This document shows, piece after piece, positions 15,099 to 24,387 of a stretch of DNA of 64,000 nucleotides. The notes below the pieces were generated by a model, which saw only the letters and a program-made list of their open reading frames with translations, ran no database searches and was not told the origin of the DNA. Numbering within the stretch: the stretch's first letter is position 1; the number at the start of each line of letters is the position of its first letter. The stretch comes from an uncultured Prevotella sp. (GTDB taxonomy: Bacteria; Bacteroidota; Bacteroidia; Bacteroidales; Bacteroidaceae): assembly GCA_947164965.1 (NCBI GenBank), contig CAMUYR010000007.1, positions 1-64,000 of the forward strand, read 5' to 3'. The position numbers and the translations under genes were made by a program.

Positions 15099-17030
15099 TT
15101 ACTTGACCTCCTCGAAGTCGGCATCCTGGATGTTGTCATCCTTTGGAGACTCCTGACCACCAGCCTGTTGGTTGTAGAAGGGGCCTTGCTGCTGATCAGC
15201 ACCTGGCTGAGGACCGGCCTGAGCACCTGCACCTTGGTACATCTGCTGTGAAGCAGTCTGCCAAGCATTGTTCAGGGCTGCGATGGCTGTGTCGATAGCG
15301 GCAATGTCACCTGCCTTGTGAGCATCCTTCAGCTGTTGCAGAGCCTGCTCGATGGCTGACTTGTGCTGAGCTGGGATCTTATCACCGAGTTCCTTCAGCT
15401 GGTTCTCGGTTTGGAAGATCATAGAGTCGGCCTGATTCAGCTTGTCAACACGCTCGCGCTCTTTCTTATCTGCCTCAGCATTTGCCTCAGCCTCAGCCTT
15501 CATGCGGTTGATCTCGTCCTGTGACAGACCTGATGAAGCCTCGATGCGGATAGCCTGCTCCTTACCTGTAGCCTTATCCTTGGCAGAAACCTTCAGGATA
15601 CCGTTGGCATCGATATCGAAGGTTACCTCAATCTGAGGAATACCACGACGTGCTGGAGCGATACCTGTCAGGTTGAACTGACCGATACTCTTGTTCTGAG
15701 CTGCCATTGGACGCTCACCCTGCAGAACGTGGATGGTTACCTCTGTCTGATTGTCAGCTGCAGTAGAGAATGTCTCGCTCTTCTTGCAAGGAATAGTTGT
15801 GTTAGCCTCGATCAGCTTGGTCATTACACCACCCATGGTCTCGATACCCAGTGTAAGAGGAGTAACGTCGAGCAGTACGATGTCGCCTACGCCACCTTCC
15901 TTGTTCAGGATAGCACCCTGAATAGAAGCACCTACGGCTACAACCTCGTCAGGATTTACACCCTTTGAAGGCTCCTTGCCAAAATAGTTCTTAACCAGAG
16001 TCTGAACAGCTGGGATACGGCTTGAACCACCTACGAGGATAACCTCGTCGATATCGGCTGTTGTGAGGTGTGCATCAGCGATAGCCTTCTGGCATGGAGC
16101 CAAGCAAGCCTGGATCAGATCGTGAGCCAACTGCTCGAACTTAGCGCGAGTCAGCGTCTTCACCAAGTGCTTAGGTACACCGCCTACAGGCATGATGTAT
16201 GGCAGGTTAATCTCAGTGCTTGTGCTTGATGACAGCTCGATCTTTGCCTTCTCAGCAGCTTCCTTCAGACGCTGCATAGCCATAGGATCGCTCTTCAGGT
16301 CAGCACCCTCGTCGTTCTTGAACTCCTGTACCAGCCAATCGATGATTACCTGGTCGAAGTCATCACCACCAAGGTGAGTATCACCATTGGTAGAGAGTAC
16401 CTCGAATACGCCACCACCAAACTCCAGGATAGAGATATCGAATGTACCACCACCAAGGTCGAACACAGCTATCTTCATATCCTTGTTAGCCTTATCTACA
16501 CCATAAGCCAGAGCTGCTGCTGTAGGCTCGTTTACGATACGCTTAACGTTGAGACCTGCTATCTGACCAGCCTCCTTTGTGGCCTGACGCTGAGAGTCAG
16601 AGAAGTAAGCAGGTACGGTGATAACAGCATCTGTAACCTCCTGTCCGAGATAATCCTCGGCAGTCTTCTTCATCTTCTGAAGAACCATTGCAGAAATCTC
16701 CTGTGGAGTGTACTTACGACCATTGATGTCAACACGTGGGTAACCACCCTCGTTCACTACAGAATAAGGTACGCGAGCAATCTCCTTCTCGGTCTGCTGC
16801 CAGTTCTCACCCATGAAACGCTTGATAGAGTAAACGGTGTTCTTTGGGTTAGTGATGGCCTGACGCTTGGCAGGATCACCGATCTTACGCTCACCGTTGT
16901 CAACAAAACCAACTACTGAAGGTGTTGTACGCTTACCCTCGCTGTTGGCAATTACTACTGGCTCGTTACCCTCGAATACGGCAACGCAGCTGTTGGTAGT
17001 TCCTAAGTCAATTCCAATAATCTTTCCCAT
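15099..17030 (-). CDS. dnaK: Chaperone DnaK (Hsp70)
   Basis: The 643-residue protein is a full-length Hsp70. The ATPase domain shows [10 protein letters not shown] at residues 5-14, [13 protein letters not shown] near 190-202 and [10 protein letters not shown] near 337-346. The substrate-binding domain and helical lid follow, ending in the acidic tail DADFEEVK. It folds nascent and heat-damaged proteins with DnaJ and GrpE, neither of which is adjacent here. The upstream region lacks a clear housekeeping promoter but carries a sigma-54-type -24/-12 promoter about 60 bases before the ATG. Confidence 0.98.
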   Translation of the reverse strand: MGKIIGIDLGTTNSCVAVFEGNEPVVIANSEGKRTTPSVVGFVDNGERKIGDPAKRQAITNPKNTVYSIKRFMGENWQQTEKEIARVPYSVVNEGGYPRVDINGRKYTPQEISAMVLQKMKKTAEDYLGQEVTDAVITVPAYFSDSQRQATKEAGQIAGLNVKRIVNEPTAAALAYGVDKANKDMKIAVFDLGGGTFDISILEFGGGVFEVLSTNGDTHLGGDDFDQVIIDWLVQEFKNDEGADLKSDPMAMQRLKEAAEKAKIELSSSTSTEINLPYIMPVGGVPKHLVKTLTRAKFEQLAHDLIQACLAPCQKAIADAHLTTADIDEVILVGGSSRIPAVQTLVKNYFGKEPSKGVNPDEVVAVGASIQGAILNKEGGVGDIVLLDVTPLTLGIETMGGVMTKLIEANTTIPCKKSETFSTAADNQTEVTIHVLQGERPMAAQNKSIGQFNLTGIAPARRGIPQIEVTFDIDANGILKVSAKDKATGKEQAIRIEASSGLSQDEINRMKAEAEANAEADKKERERVDKLNQADSMIFQTENQLKELGDKIPAQHKSAIEQALQQLKDAHKAGDIAAIDTAIAALNNAWQTASQQMYQGAGAQAGPQPGADQQQGPFYNQQAGGQESPKDDNIQDADFEEVK

Positions 17031-17092
17031 AATTCTTATATTTTTAATTGTTTATATGCATGTTAATTCGGACAAAAATCCAGTGTTCAGAT

Positions 17093-17108
17093 AGCAAAGC
17101 ATGTGCCA
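17093..17108 (-). promoter_or_regulatory. Sigma-54-type promoter of dnaK
   Basis: On the minus strand TGGCAC (17108-17103), five bases, then TTGCT (17097-17093) match the -24/-12 consensus TGGCAC-N5-TTGCW at every position, preceded by T. Transcription would start near 17081, about 50 bases before the dnaK ATG. Confidence 0.65.
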
Positions 17109-17125
17109 AAACAATTTTTTCTCTA

Positions 17126-17143
17126 CAAAATAATGACATTTTG
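17126..17143. promoter_or_regulatory. Palindrome upstream of the dnaK -24 element
   Basis: CAAAATAATGACATTTTG is an imperfect palindrome whose near edge is 15 bases upstream of the dnaK -24 element. It shares TGACATTTTG-type half-sites with the longer palindrome before hsp20. It also overlaps the possible -33 element (TTTG 17140-17143) of the divergent gene, whose -7 is TATCTTTG at 17167-17174. Confidence 0.5.
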
Positions 17144-17208
17144 GCACAAGAATAAAAAAAAATGCTTATCTTTGCACCAAATTATTGATCAATAGCAAAA
17201 ACGACATC

Positions 17209-18642
17209 ATGATGAAAAGAATGATTTTGTTGGCAGGATTGGCTTTAGCCGTGATGACTGCCGGTGCTCAGGACAATCCATATATCGTTAAGACGAAGAA
17301 TGTGAAAAAGCCTGAGGTGAAGGTTTCTGCCACAGAGCAGAATACTGAGACTAAGGAAGATGAGCCAGAGGCAACAGACTTTCTGGGTAAGAATTTCCGT
17401 TACTACAGTATGTGCGATTGGAAGACAGGTATGCGCTTTATGGTGATGCCTGAGAAATACGACATGCTGGTGAACACATTCCGTGACGCCAATACCAATA
17501 AAGAGGTCAGCAGCACCCGTCTGCGCCATAAGATTATGGTATATCAGGGTCACGAGGATATGAGTAATGGTCGTGTGCATGTCAACTTTACTTGTGAGGA
17601 CGACAACAAGAAATACTACTATGAGTTGCCCAACGGTACTTTTGATGACTACTGCTTTGGTAAGTTAGGTGTTCCCACACTGGCTTATCTGGGTGATGTG
17701 GACAAGGCTCGTGAGTTGTTGATGGACCAGGAGTTGCTGACTCGTACAGAATTCTTCCGCGAGGATACTGAATACGATGGTGACGGATTCCGTGAGGTTC
17801 GCTTTCCTAAGAATCGTGTGGTAACGGTGAAGGCTATTGGCGTTGGTACCCGTTCGTTCCCAGTTAAGATTATCGTTGAGGATGAAGAAGGCAACCAGTT
17901 CTACCAGAACGTGACGATGTCAAAGATTAACAGTGGTATGCGCGATGACGAGTTTATCGTTGACAACGAAAAATTCCTGTTCCAGGGCTCGTTTGAGTTT
18001 ACTGGTGCCAATATGGCAGTATCGAAAGACATCAAGAGTTATCTGAACCAGACCGTTCATACCAAGGTTGCTACAGCTATGAGCAGTAAGGGTTCTGGTA
18101 AGGTTCGCGATATCAAGGTGCCCAAGTATACAGGTTTCATCATCGACGAGATTACCCCTGTGAAGGATAGTCGCTACTACACCTTGACACTTCGTGAGAC
18201 AGAGACACGCCGTATATATTATAAAGATGTGGCATTCAAGGAGGAAGACGTAGAGGGTGACAAGATGTCAACCGTTCGTGAATATTACTTCGGCTATCTG
18301 TTCGGTATGGGCGATGGTGCTCTCCGTAATACGAGCCTGGAAACGCGTACAGCCATTCGTGAAGGTCGTGTCATTCCTGGTATGACAGAAGATGAGGTCA
18401 TGATGGCAGTAGGTGAGCCTTTCCAGAAGGTTCGCGCCAGCAATGGTGTGACAGAATGGCTCTATAGTCGTTCGAACGGTGTGTTGCTGGTAGTGCAGAT
18501 GAACAGCAAAGGCAAGGTGATAAAGGCTGGTGGCCGAAAGGGTCCTAAGACTAATGCTGGCACGACGAAGTCGACAGAAAAGCGCAAGAACTACGATGGA
18601 CCAGAGGGTGGTACTTGGGATAATGGTACACCACTGGAGTAA
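17209..18642 (+). CDS. Exported protein of unknown function with an SmpA/BamE-like C-terminal stretch
   Basis: About 477 residues. The signal peptide runs from MMKRMILLAGL to about AGAQ. I do not recognise the main body: residues about 50-380 are rich in beta structure and charged loops. Near the C-terminus VIPGMTEDEVMMAVGEPFQK followed by WLYSRSNGVLLVVQMNSKGKV (about 390-450) resembles the SmpA/OmlA (BamE) fold, where GMTxxEV..xLGxP is the signature. The tail is basic and Gly-rich. The open frame extends to a TTG at 17185, but that is only 11 bases past the -7 element, so ATG 17209 (or 17212) is the likely start. A periplasmic or envelope role is inferred. Confidence 0.7.
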   Translation: MMKRMILLAGLALAVMTAGAQDNPYIVKTKNVKKPEVKVSATEQNTETKEDEPEATDFLGKNFRYYSMCDWKTGMRFMVMPEKYDMLVNTFRDANTNKEVSSTRLRHKIMVYQGHEDMSNGRVHVNFTCEDDNKKYYYELPNGTFDDYCFGKLGVPTLAYLGDVDKARELLMDQELLTRTEFFREDTEYDGDGFREVRFPKNRVVTVKAIGVGTRSFPVKIIVEDEEGNQFYQNVTMSKINSGMRDDEFIVDNEKFLFQGSFEFTGANMAVSKDIKSYLNQTVHTKVATAMSSKGSGKVRDIKVPKYTGFIIDEITPVKDSRYYTLTLRETETRRIYYKDVAFKEEDVEGDKMSTVREYYFGYLFGMGDGALRNTSLETRTAIREGRVIPGMTEDEVMMAVGEPFQKVRASNGVTEWLYSRSNGVLLVVQMNSKGKVIKAGGRKGPKTNAGTTKSTEKRKNYDGPEGGTWDNGTPLE

Positions 18643-18664
18643 ATAATACCACAATAATAAAAAA

Positions 18665-18688
18665 GCGAGACCAAAAGTCTCGCTTTTC
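18665..18688. terminator. Bidirectional terminator between the envelope-protein gene and recA
   Basis: GCGAGAC (18665-18671) pairs with GTCTCGC (18677-18683) over a five-base loop, flanked by A and T runs, between convergent genes. Confidence 0.85.
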
Positions 18689-18703
18689 TTTATCCTTGAT
18701 GCT

Positions 18704-19732
18704 TTATGCTTTATCCTTGATGGCCTGCATAATCTTTGCTTCAAGTTCATCGCAGAGCTCAGGATTGTCTTTCAGCAATGTCTTGGTAGCATCGCGTCCT
18801 TGACCCAGTTTGGAATCTCCATAAGAGAACCATGAGCCACTCTTTTTGATGATTTCGTACTCAACACCCAGGTCTACAATCTCGCCAATCTTAGAGATGC
18901 CTTCGCCAAAGGTAATCTCAAACTCAGCCTTGCGGAAGGGGGGAGCCACCTTGTTCTTGACGACTTTCACTTTTACCTGGTTACCAATAATGTTGTCGCC
19001 ATCCTTGACAGCCTGAGATTTGCGGATGTCCAAACGGACAGAGGCATAGAACTTCAGAGCGTTACCACCAGTGGTTGTCTCAGGATTGCCAAACATGACA
19101 CCAATCTTCTCACGCAGCTGGTTGATGAAGATACAGGTGGTATTGGTTTTCGAGATGGTACCTGTCAGTTTACGCAGAGCCTGACTCATCAGACGGGCAT
19201 GCAATCCAACTGCAGAGTCGCCCATATCGCCCTCAATCTCCTTTTTGGGAGTAAGAGCTGCTACAGAGTCGACCACCAGAATGTCGATGGCTGCAGAGCG
19301 AATCAGCTGATCGGCAATCTCCAGTGCCTGCTCACCATTGTCTGGTTGTGAGATGTAGAGGTTGTCGACATCAACACCCAGCTTCTCTGCATAGAAACGG
19401 TCGAAGGCATGCTCTGCGTCGATGAAGGCAGCAATACCGCCAGCTTTCTGACACTCGGCAATAGCATGGATGGCCAGAGTGGTCTTACCTGAAGATTCAG
19501 GACCATATATCTCAATGATACGTCCCTTAGGATAGCCGCCTACACCCAGTGCAGCGTTCAGGGCAATTGATCCTGTAGGAATGACCTCTACGTTTTCTAT
19601 TTTCTCGTCGCCCATTTTCATGATGCTGCCCTTGCCGAAGTCCTTCTCAATCTTTGACATAGCAGCCATGAGGGCTTTCATTTTTTCCTGTTGCGGAGTC
19701 AGCTGCTCCGTTTTCTCTTCTTTTTTTGCCAT
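18704..19732 (-). CDS. recA: Recombinase RecA
   Basis: The 342-residue protein forms filaments on single-stranded DNA for strand exchange and SOS induction. Walker A GPESSGKT is at residues 77-84, and LVVDSVAAL and the [22 protein letters not shown] loop are intact. It begins 14 bases after the stop of the carboxynorspermidine-synthase-like gene and no promoter is evident between, so it is probably the last gene of a three-gene operon. I see no LexA-type box, as expected in Bacteroidetes. Confidence 0.98.
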   Translation of the reverse strand: MAKKEEKTEQLTPQQEKMKALMAAMSKIEKDFGKGSIMKMGDEKIENVEVIPTGSIALNAALGVGGYPKGRIIEIYGPESSGKTTLAIHAIAECQKAGGIAAFIDAEHAFDRFYAEKLGVDVDNLYISQPDNGEQALEIADQLIRSAAIDILVVDSVAALTPKKEIEGDMGDSAVGLHARLMSQALRKLTGTISKTNTTCIFINQLREKIGVMFGNPETTTGGNALKFYASVRLDIRKSQAVKDGDNIIGNQVKVKVVKNKVAPPFRKAEFEITFGEGISKIGEIVDLGVEYEIIKKSGSWFSYGDSKLGQGRDATKTLLKDNPELCDELEAKIMQAIKDKA

Positions 19733-19746
19733 AGTTATATTTAATG

Positions 19747-20985
<1,239 letters not shown>

Positions 20986-20997
20986 ATCTTTTAATGT

Positions 20998-21570
20998 TTA
21001 ATCTTTAATCTCATCTGCCTTAATACCCAGTGCGGCCATCAGCGAGTATCCCAGTATTTCCTGACGGAAATGGCCTCCTTCCATGGGTTGCATAGCCAGC
21101 ACGGTGATGCGTTTCTCATCGTCAGCATGACGCAACCCCTCGCGTACCTTATTATATATATGCTCAGCATTGGGCACTACGATGAGGCGTTTCACCTCGG
21201 CAGCATTCGACAGCACTTGCATGGAGTCGATGAAAAGATCGTCCATTGTGGTCAGCTCTTCTACCTTGACACTACTGATCAGGAATTCGCCCAGTTTGCC
21301 ACAGAATGCTTTACCGTCGAGTTCAGCATAGTTGCCAGGTTGGAAATAGTCCATCTCTTTCTGTTGATGCAACAGCACCACTTGTGTCTGATGGTCACCT
21401 TCGCGCAATCCTCCATCCAAAGCAATACATTCCAGCCATTGGGCCATATCGGCCTTGGGAATGCGTCGTCCTATCATGCGCTCAAAGTTGACAGTCAAGT
21501 CAAACGCAACCTTGTCGACGTAGTCAGCGTCGACAAGGATTACATTCTCACTCCAATTTGTTTCTTTCAT
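20998..21570 (-). CDS. Conserved Bacteroidales protein of unknown function (DUF6621-like)
   Basis: A cytoplasmic protein of 190 residues beginning METHNWSEN-like (MKETNWSENVILVDADYVD). It has no signal peptide or membrane segment and alternates helices and strands. I recognise it only as a conserved Bacteroidales family. The open frame extends 28 codons further to 21654, but a complete promoter (TTTG 21607-21604, 20 bases, TACCTTTG 21583-21576) lies inside that extension. This fixes the start at 21570 and predicts a leaderless or nearly leaderless mRNA. It heads the operon with the polyamine enzyme and recA. Confidence 0.72.
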   Translation of the reverse strand: MKETNWSENVILVDADYVDKVAFDLTVNFERMIGRRIPKADMAQWLECIALDGGLREGDHQTQVVLLHQQKEMDYFQPGNYAELDGKAFCGKLGEFLISSVKVEELTTMDDLFIDSMQVLSNAAEVKRLIVVPNAEHIYNKVREGLRHADDEKRITVLAMQPMEGGHFRQEILGYSLMAALGIKADEIKD

Positions 21571-21575
21571 ACCTG

Positions 21576-21607
21576 CAAAGGTACGAAATGCAAAACAAAT
21601 ATCCAAA
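21576..21607 (-). promoter_or_regulatory. Promoter of the DUF-polyamine-recA operon
   Basis: On the minus strand TTTG (21607-21604), a 20-base spacer, and TACCTTTG (21583-21576). The predicted transcription start coincides with the ATG at 21570. Confidence 0.75.
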
Positions 21608-21698
21608 GAAAAACGGATTTTTTTTGGAGCAAATAATTGGTTTGTTGATGACATCTCGTCGCTATTTTCGTCTAAATTGTAACAAATAAGGCGAAATG

Positions 21699-21730
21699 TT
21701 TGCGAGTTTCGCAGATAATGCCTATATTTG
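21699..21730 (+). promoter_or_regulatory. Promoter of the secreted-protein gene at 21774
   Basis: TTTG at 21699-21702, 20-base spacer, TATATTTG at 21723-21730, with a 40-base leader before the ATG at 21774. The open frame that extends upstream to 21696 covers this promoter and is not translated. Confidence 0.75.
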
Positions 21731-21773
21731 CAGTCGAAAACGATACTTATTTACTAATTTAAATTATAACATT

Positions 21774-22859
21774 ATGAAGAAAATTTTTACGCTTATTTCA
21801 GTTGCCTTGATGGCAATTAGTGCTAGTGCGCAATCAGAGACCCAGGTATTCTCTGTTGGCAATGGCGATTTTAACACAACGGATCCTGGCCAGGCCATTC
21901 AGGTGAAGGTTGGAGACAAGGCTTGTGCTAATGTTGCTATTCTGTCTTCACCCTATCCTGATGATATGTTTGCATTTGATAGTTATGATGCAACAAATAA
22001 AATTAATGTTTATGACGAATCACAGCCGATTGCACCATGGAGTCTTGAAGGTAATGCAGAATCAAATACTTCGATAGCTGCTCTTCAAGATGGATTTACC
22101 AGTTATTTGAAGGGTAAAGGTAATCCATTTATCACTAATGTATTTGAATGGGAATATGATTCAGATAAAACTCGTATGAAGTTGGTAGATGTTAACAGCA
22201 CTAACACACCTTATACTCCTGATTGTGGAAAACTTCCTATTCGTGGAACCTATGTTAGAATTACTCCTATTGTAAAGGGTACGTTTAAGTTTGGCGCTTT
22301 TATTTTTAAAGGTAATCATCCCTTATATGTAGTTGATGAAGCAACTAAGACTCCTATGGCCGCATCAAATATTAAGGTTTCTGGTTTCTTCCAGAACAAT
22401 TTATGGGAAGGTAACTTTAAGGAAGAGGGCCTAGAGAAGAATGAGGAAGAAAAATATGTTGTTCCTGCAGGTAAGACATGTGCTGATATGGTTCCTTATT
22501 TGAAAGAGTGGGAAATGCCTGAAGATTATATTGTTCAGCATCAGTCTTCTGGTAATCAGAATCGTCCCTTTATGGGTGTTTTTGAATTTTCAGTTGAAGC
22601 AGGTAAGAGCTATATGATTTTCTGTCCTAAGAGTCAGGTTGGCTTCTATGGTTTCGCTTATACTTATGACAAGTCAGAGTTTGATGCAGCAGATCCTCTG
22701 CCCGATCCAGAAACTCCTCAAGGACCTACCACAGGCATCACTTCAGTTAAGGCTGCTGACGCTGTCAATGCTCCAATGTTCAACCTCGCTGGTCAGCGTG
22801 TGAACAACGGCTATAAGGGTGTTGTGATTCAGAACGGTAAGAAGTTCATGCAGAAGTAA
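21774..22859 (+). CDS. Secreted protein of unknown function with Prevotella-type C-terminal tag
   Basis: This 361-residue protein starts with a clear signal peptide (MKKIFTLISVALMAISASAQ). The body is beta-rich and unrecognised. After a Pro-rich linker (PLPDPETPQGPTTG) it ends with GITSVKAADAV..APMFNLAGQRVNNGYKGVVIQNGKKFMQK-type sequence: the pattern (Y/F)NLxGQRV...KGxxIxNGKKxxxK is a frequent C-terminus of exported Prevotella and Bacteroides proteins and resembles a short type IX sorting domain. AT-richer codon use in its middle than in its neighbours is apparent. A terminator and then a pectate lyase gene follow on the same strand. Confidence 0.65.
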   Translation: MKKIFTLISVALMAISASAQSETQVFSVGNGDFNTTDPGQAIQVKVGDKACANVAILSSPYPDDMFAFDSYDATNKINVYDESQPIAPWSLEGNAESNTSIAALQDGFTSYLKGKGNPFITNVFEWEYDSDKTRMKLVDVNSTNTPYTPDCGKLPIRGTYVRITPIVKGTFKFGAFIFKGNHPLYVVDEATKTPMAASNIKVSGFFQNNLWEGNFKEEGLEKNEEEKYVVPAGKTCADMVPYLKEWEMPEDYIVQHQSSGNQNRPFMGVFEFSVEAGKSYMIFCPKSQVGFYGFAYTYDKSEFDAADPLPDPETPQGPTTGITSVKAADAVNAPMFNLAGQRVNNGYKGVVIQNGKKFMQK

Positions 22860-22885
22860 TTGCACGAACAATATGATAAAGCAAT

Positions 22886-22919
22886 AGGGGCGGAGCTCAG
22901 GCTTTCGCCCCTTATTTTT
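22886..22919 (+). terminator. Terminator after the secreted-protein gene
   Basis: AGGGGCG (22886-22892) pairs with CGCCCCT (22906-22912), followed by TATTTTTC. Confidence 0.7.
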
Positions 22920-22935
22920 CCAAAAGAGACGGGTT

Positions 22936-24375
22936 ATGAAAAGAATGATGTTGATGATCCTGGGTTTGATGGCAACCATCGCAGGAAAGAGTCAGACACT
23001 GGCCTTCCCCACAGCTGAGGGCTTTGGCAAGTATGCCTCTGGTGGTCGAGGAGGTAAAGTTGTTGAGGTGACTAATCTCAACGACTCAGGTGAAGGCTCT
23101 TTACGCTGGGCACTGACTGAGGCAGGACGCGAGAATGCTACTATCGTGTTCAGGGTGAGCGGCATCATCAATATCGGACCTAACCCACAACGAAAGAACG
23201 AACGTTCGATACGTGCAAAACTGAAGAATGTGACGATTGCAGGTCAGACGGCACCAGGTGAAGGCATTCTGATAAGAGGTGGAAAACTGAACCTGGGTGG
23301 GTCGGAGAATGTCATTATCCGTAATATCCGCTCTCGTTTGGGCACTTTGGGTGATACAGCGAAGTCGAAGAAAGAAAACTTCATAGAGGGTGGAGCTATT
23401 GGTATTGAGAATGCTCGTAACATCATCATCGACCATTGCTGTTTTGGATGGAGTGGCGAAGAAAATGTCACGATGTATGACAATCACTATACCACGCTGC
23501 AGTGGTGTATCATCCATGAAGGGCTGCATGATGCAGGCCATAAGAAAGGAGTCAGAGGCTATGGTTGTCAGTGGGGTGGCTCGCCAGCTACGTTCCATCA
23601 TAACCTGTTGGTGAATAACGATAGCCGATCAGCACGTATCAATGGGGCCTCGAATCCGAATGGCGACAAGAATGTCTTTCTGGAGTATATTAATAACGTA
23701 AACTTCAACTGGGGACGTCGCAATTCCTGCTATGGTGGCGAGAACGAAGCGGGCGATGGGAGTACACATGAGTGTAACTTCGTAGGCAATTACTACAAGC
23801 CAGGTCCTGCCCATCCTCAGGATAATGTGCTGATAGAACTGAGCAATGCCCGTAAGGGTAAGCAGCTGACATCACCTTCTGTCTGGTATATGAAGGACAA
23901 CGTGATGGAGGGTGTAAAGACAAAAGACAGTTGGCAACTTATCAGCAACAAAACAGGCTATAGCGTGGAACAGCAGAAGTCTGACCGTTTATTACAACCC
24001 GCAGATTATTCCTCCTATCTCACCAAAGCCGAATCAGCCAAGAAGGCTTATAAGAAAGTGCTGGCTAAAGCAGGCACTATTCAGCGTGATGCTGTGGAAC
24101 AGAGAATCATCGAGGATGTGCGAAGTGGACAGCCCAAATATCAAGGTAAGTCAGCCAACAAACCAGGCATCATCGATAGTCCTGCAGATGCAGATGGTTG
24201 GCCTCAATATGGTGAGGCGACACCAATAGTCGATAATGATCATGACGGAATGGCAGACGATTGGGAGTGTGCCAATGGTTTGGACCCAATGAATCCTGAT
24301 GATCGCAATAAAGTTTTGTCGAAAGACGGCTATACAGCCCTTGAGGTTTATCTAAATAGTTTGATGGGTGAGTAA
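22936..24375 (+). CDS. Secreted pectate lyase-like protein (PL1-type beta-helix)
   Basis: The 479-residue protein has a signal peptide (about 1-19) and then a right-handed beta-helix of the pectate lyase superfamily: AFPTAEGFGKYASGGRGGKVVEVTNLND, RVSGIINIG, NVTIAGQTAPGEGI, NVIIRNIRSRLG and IIIDHCCFGWSGEENVT are the ordered hallmarks. Such proteins cleave homogalacturonan by beta-elimination or bind it. The C-terminus (about 425-470) has a calcium-binding type-3 repeat, DNDHDGMADDWE and GLDPMNPDD, ending in LEVYLNSL. It is followed after 12 bases by a CotH-family gene, so the two are likely cotranscribed. Activity on pectin is inferred from fold. Confidence 0.85.
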   Translation: MKRMMLMILGLMATIAGKSQTLAFPTAEGFGKYASGGRGGKVVEVTNLNDSGEGSLRWALTEAGRENATIVFRVSGIINIGPNPQRKNERSIRAKLKNVTIAGQTAPGEGILIRGGKLNLGGSENVIIRNIRSRLGTLGDTAKSKKENFIEGGAIGIENARNIIIDHCCFGWSGEENVTMYDNHYTTLQWCIIHEGLHDAGHKKGVRGYGCQWGGSPATFHHNLLVNNDSRSARINGASNPNGDKNVFLEYINNVNFNWGRRNSCYGGENEAGDGSTHECNFVGNYYKPGPAHPQDNVLIELSNARKGKQLTSPSVWYMKDNVMEGVKTKDSWQLISNKTGYSVEQQKSDRLLQPADYSSYLTKAESAKKAYKKVLAKAGTIQRDAVEQRIIEDVRSGQPKYQGKSANKPGIIDSPADADGWPQYGEATPIVDNDHDGMADDWECANGLDPMNPDDRNKVLSKDGYTALEVYLNSLMGE

Positions 24376-24387
24376 AATAAGTTAATA

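Noticed and set aside
15099..17030. Long plus-strand open frames across dnaK (for example 16374-16919)
   Set aside because: They are shadows of the strongly coding minus strand with no start signals or family motifs.
17141..17160. TTGGCAC on the plus strand as a sigma-54 promoter for the gene at 17209
   Set aside because: It is followed by an A-rich tract without TTGC. A -7 element (TATCTTTG) fits that gene better, although the -33 spacing is 23 bases.
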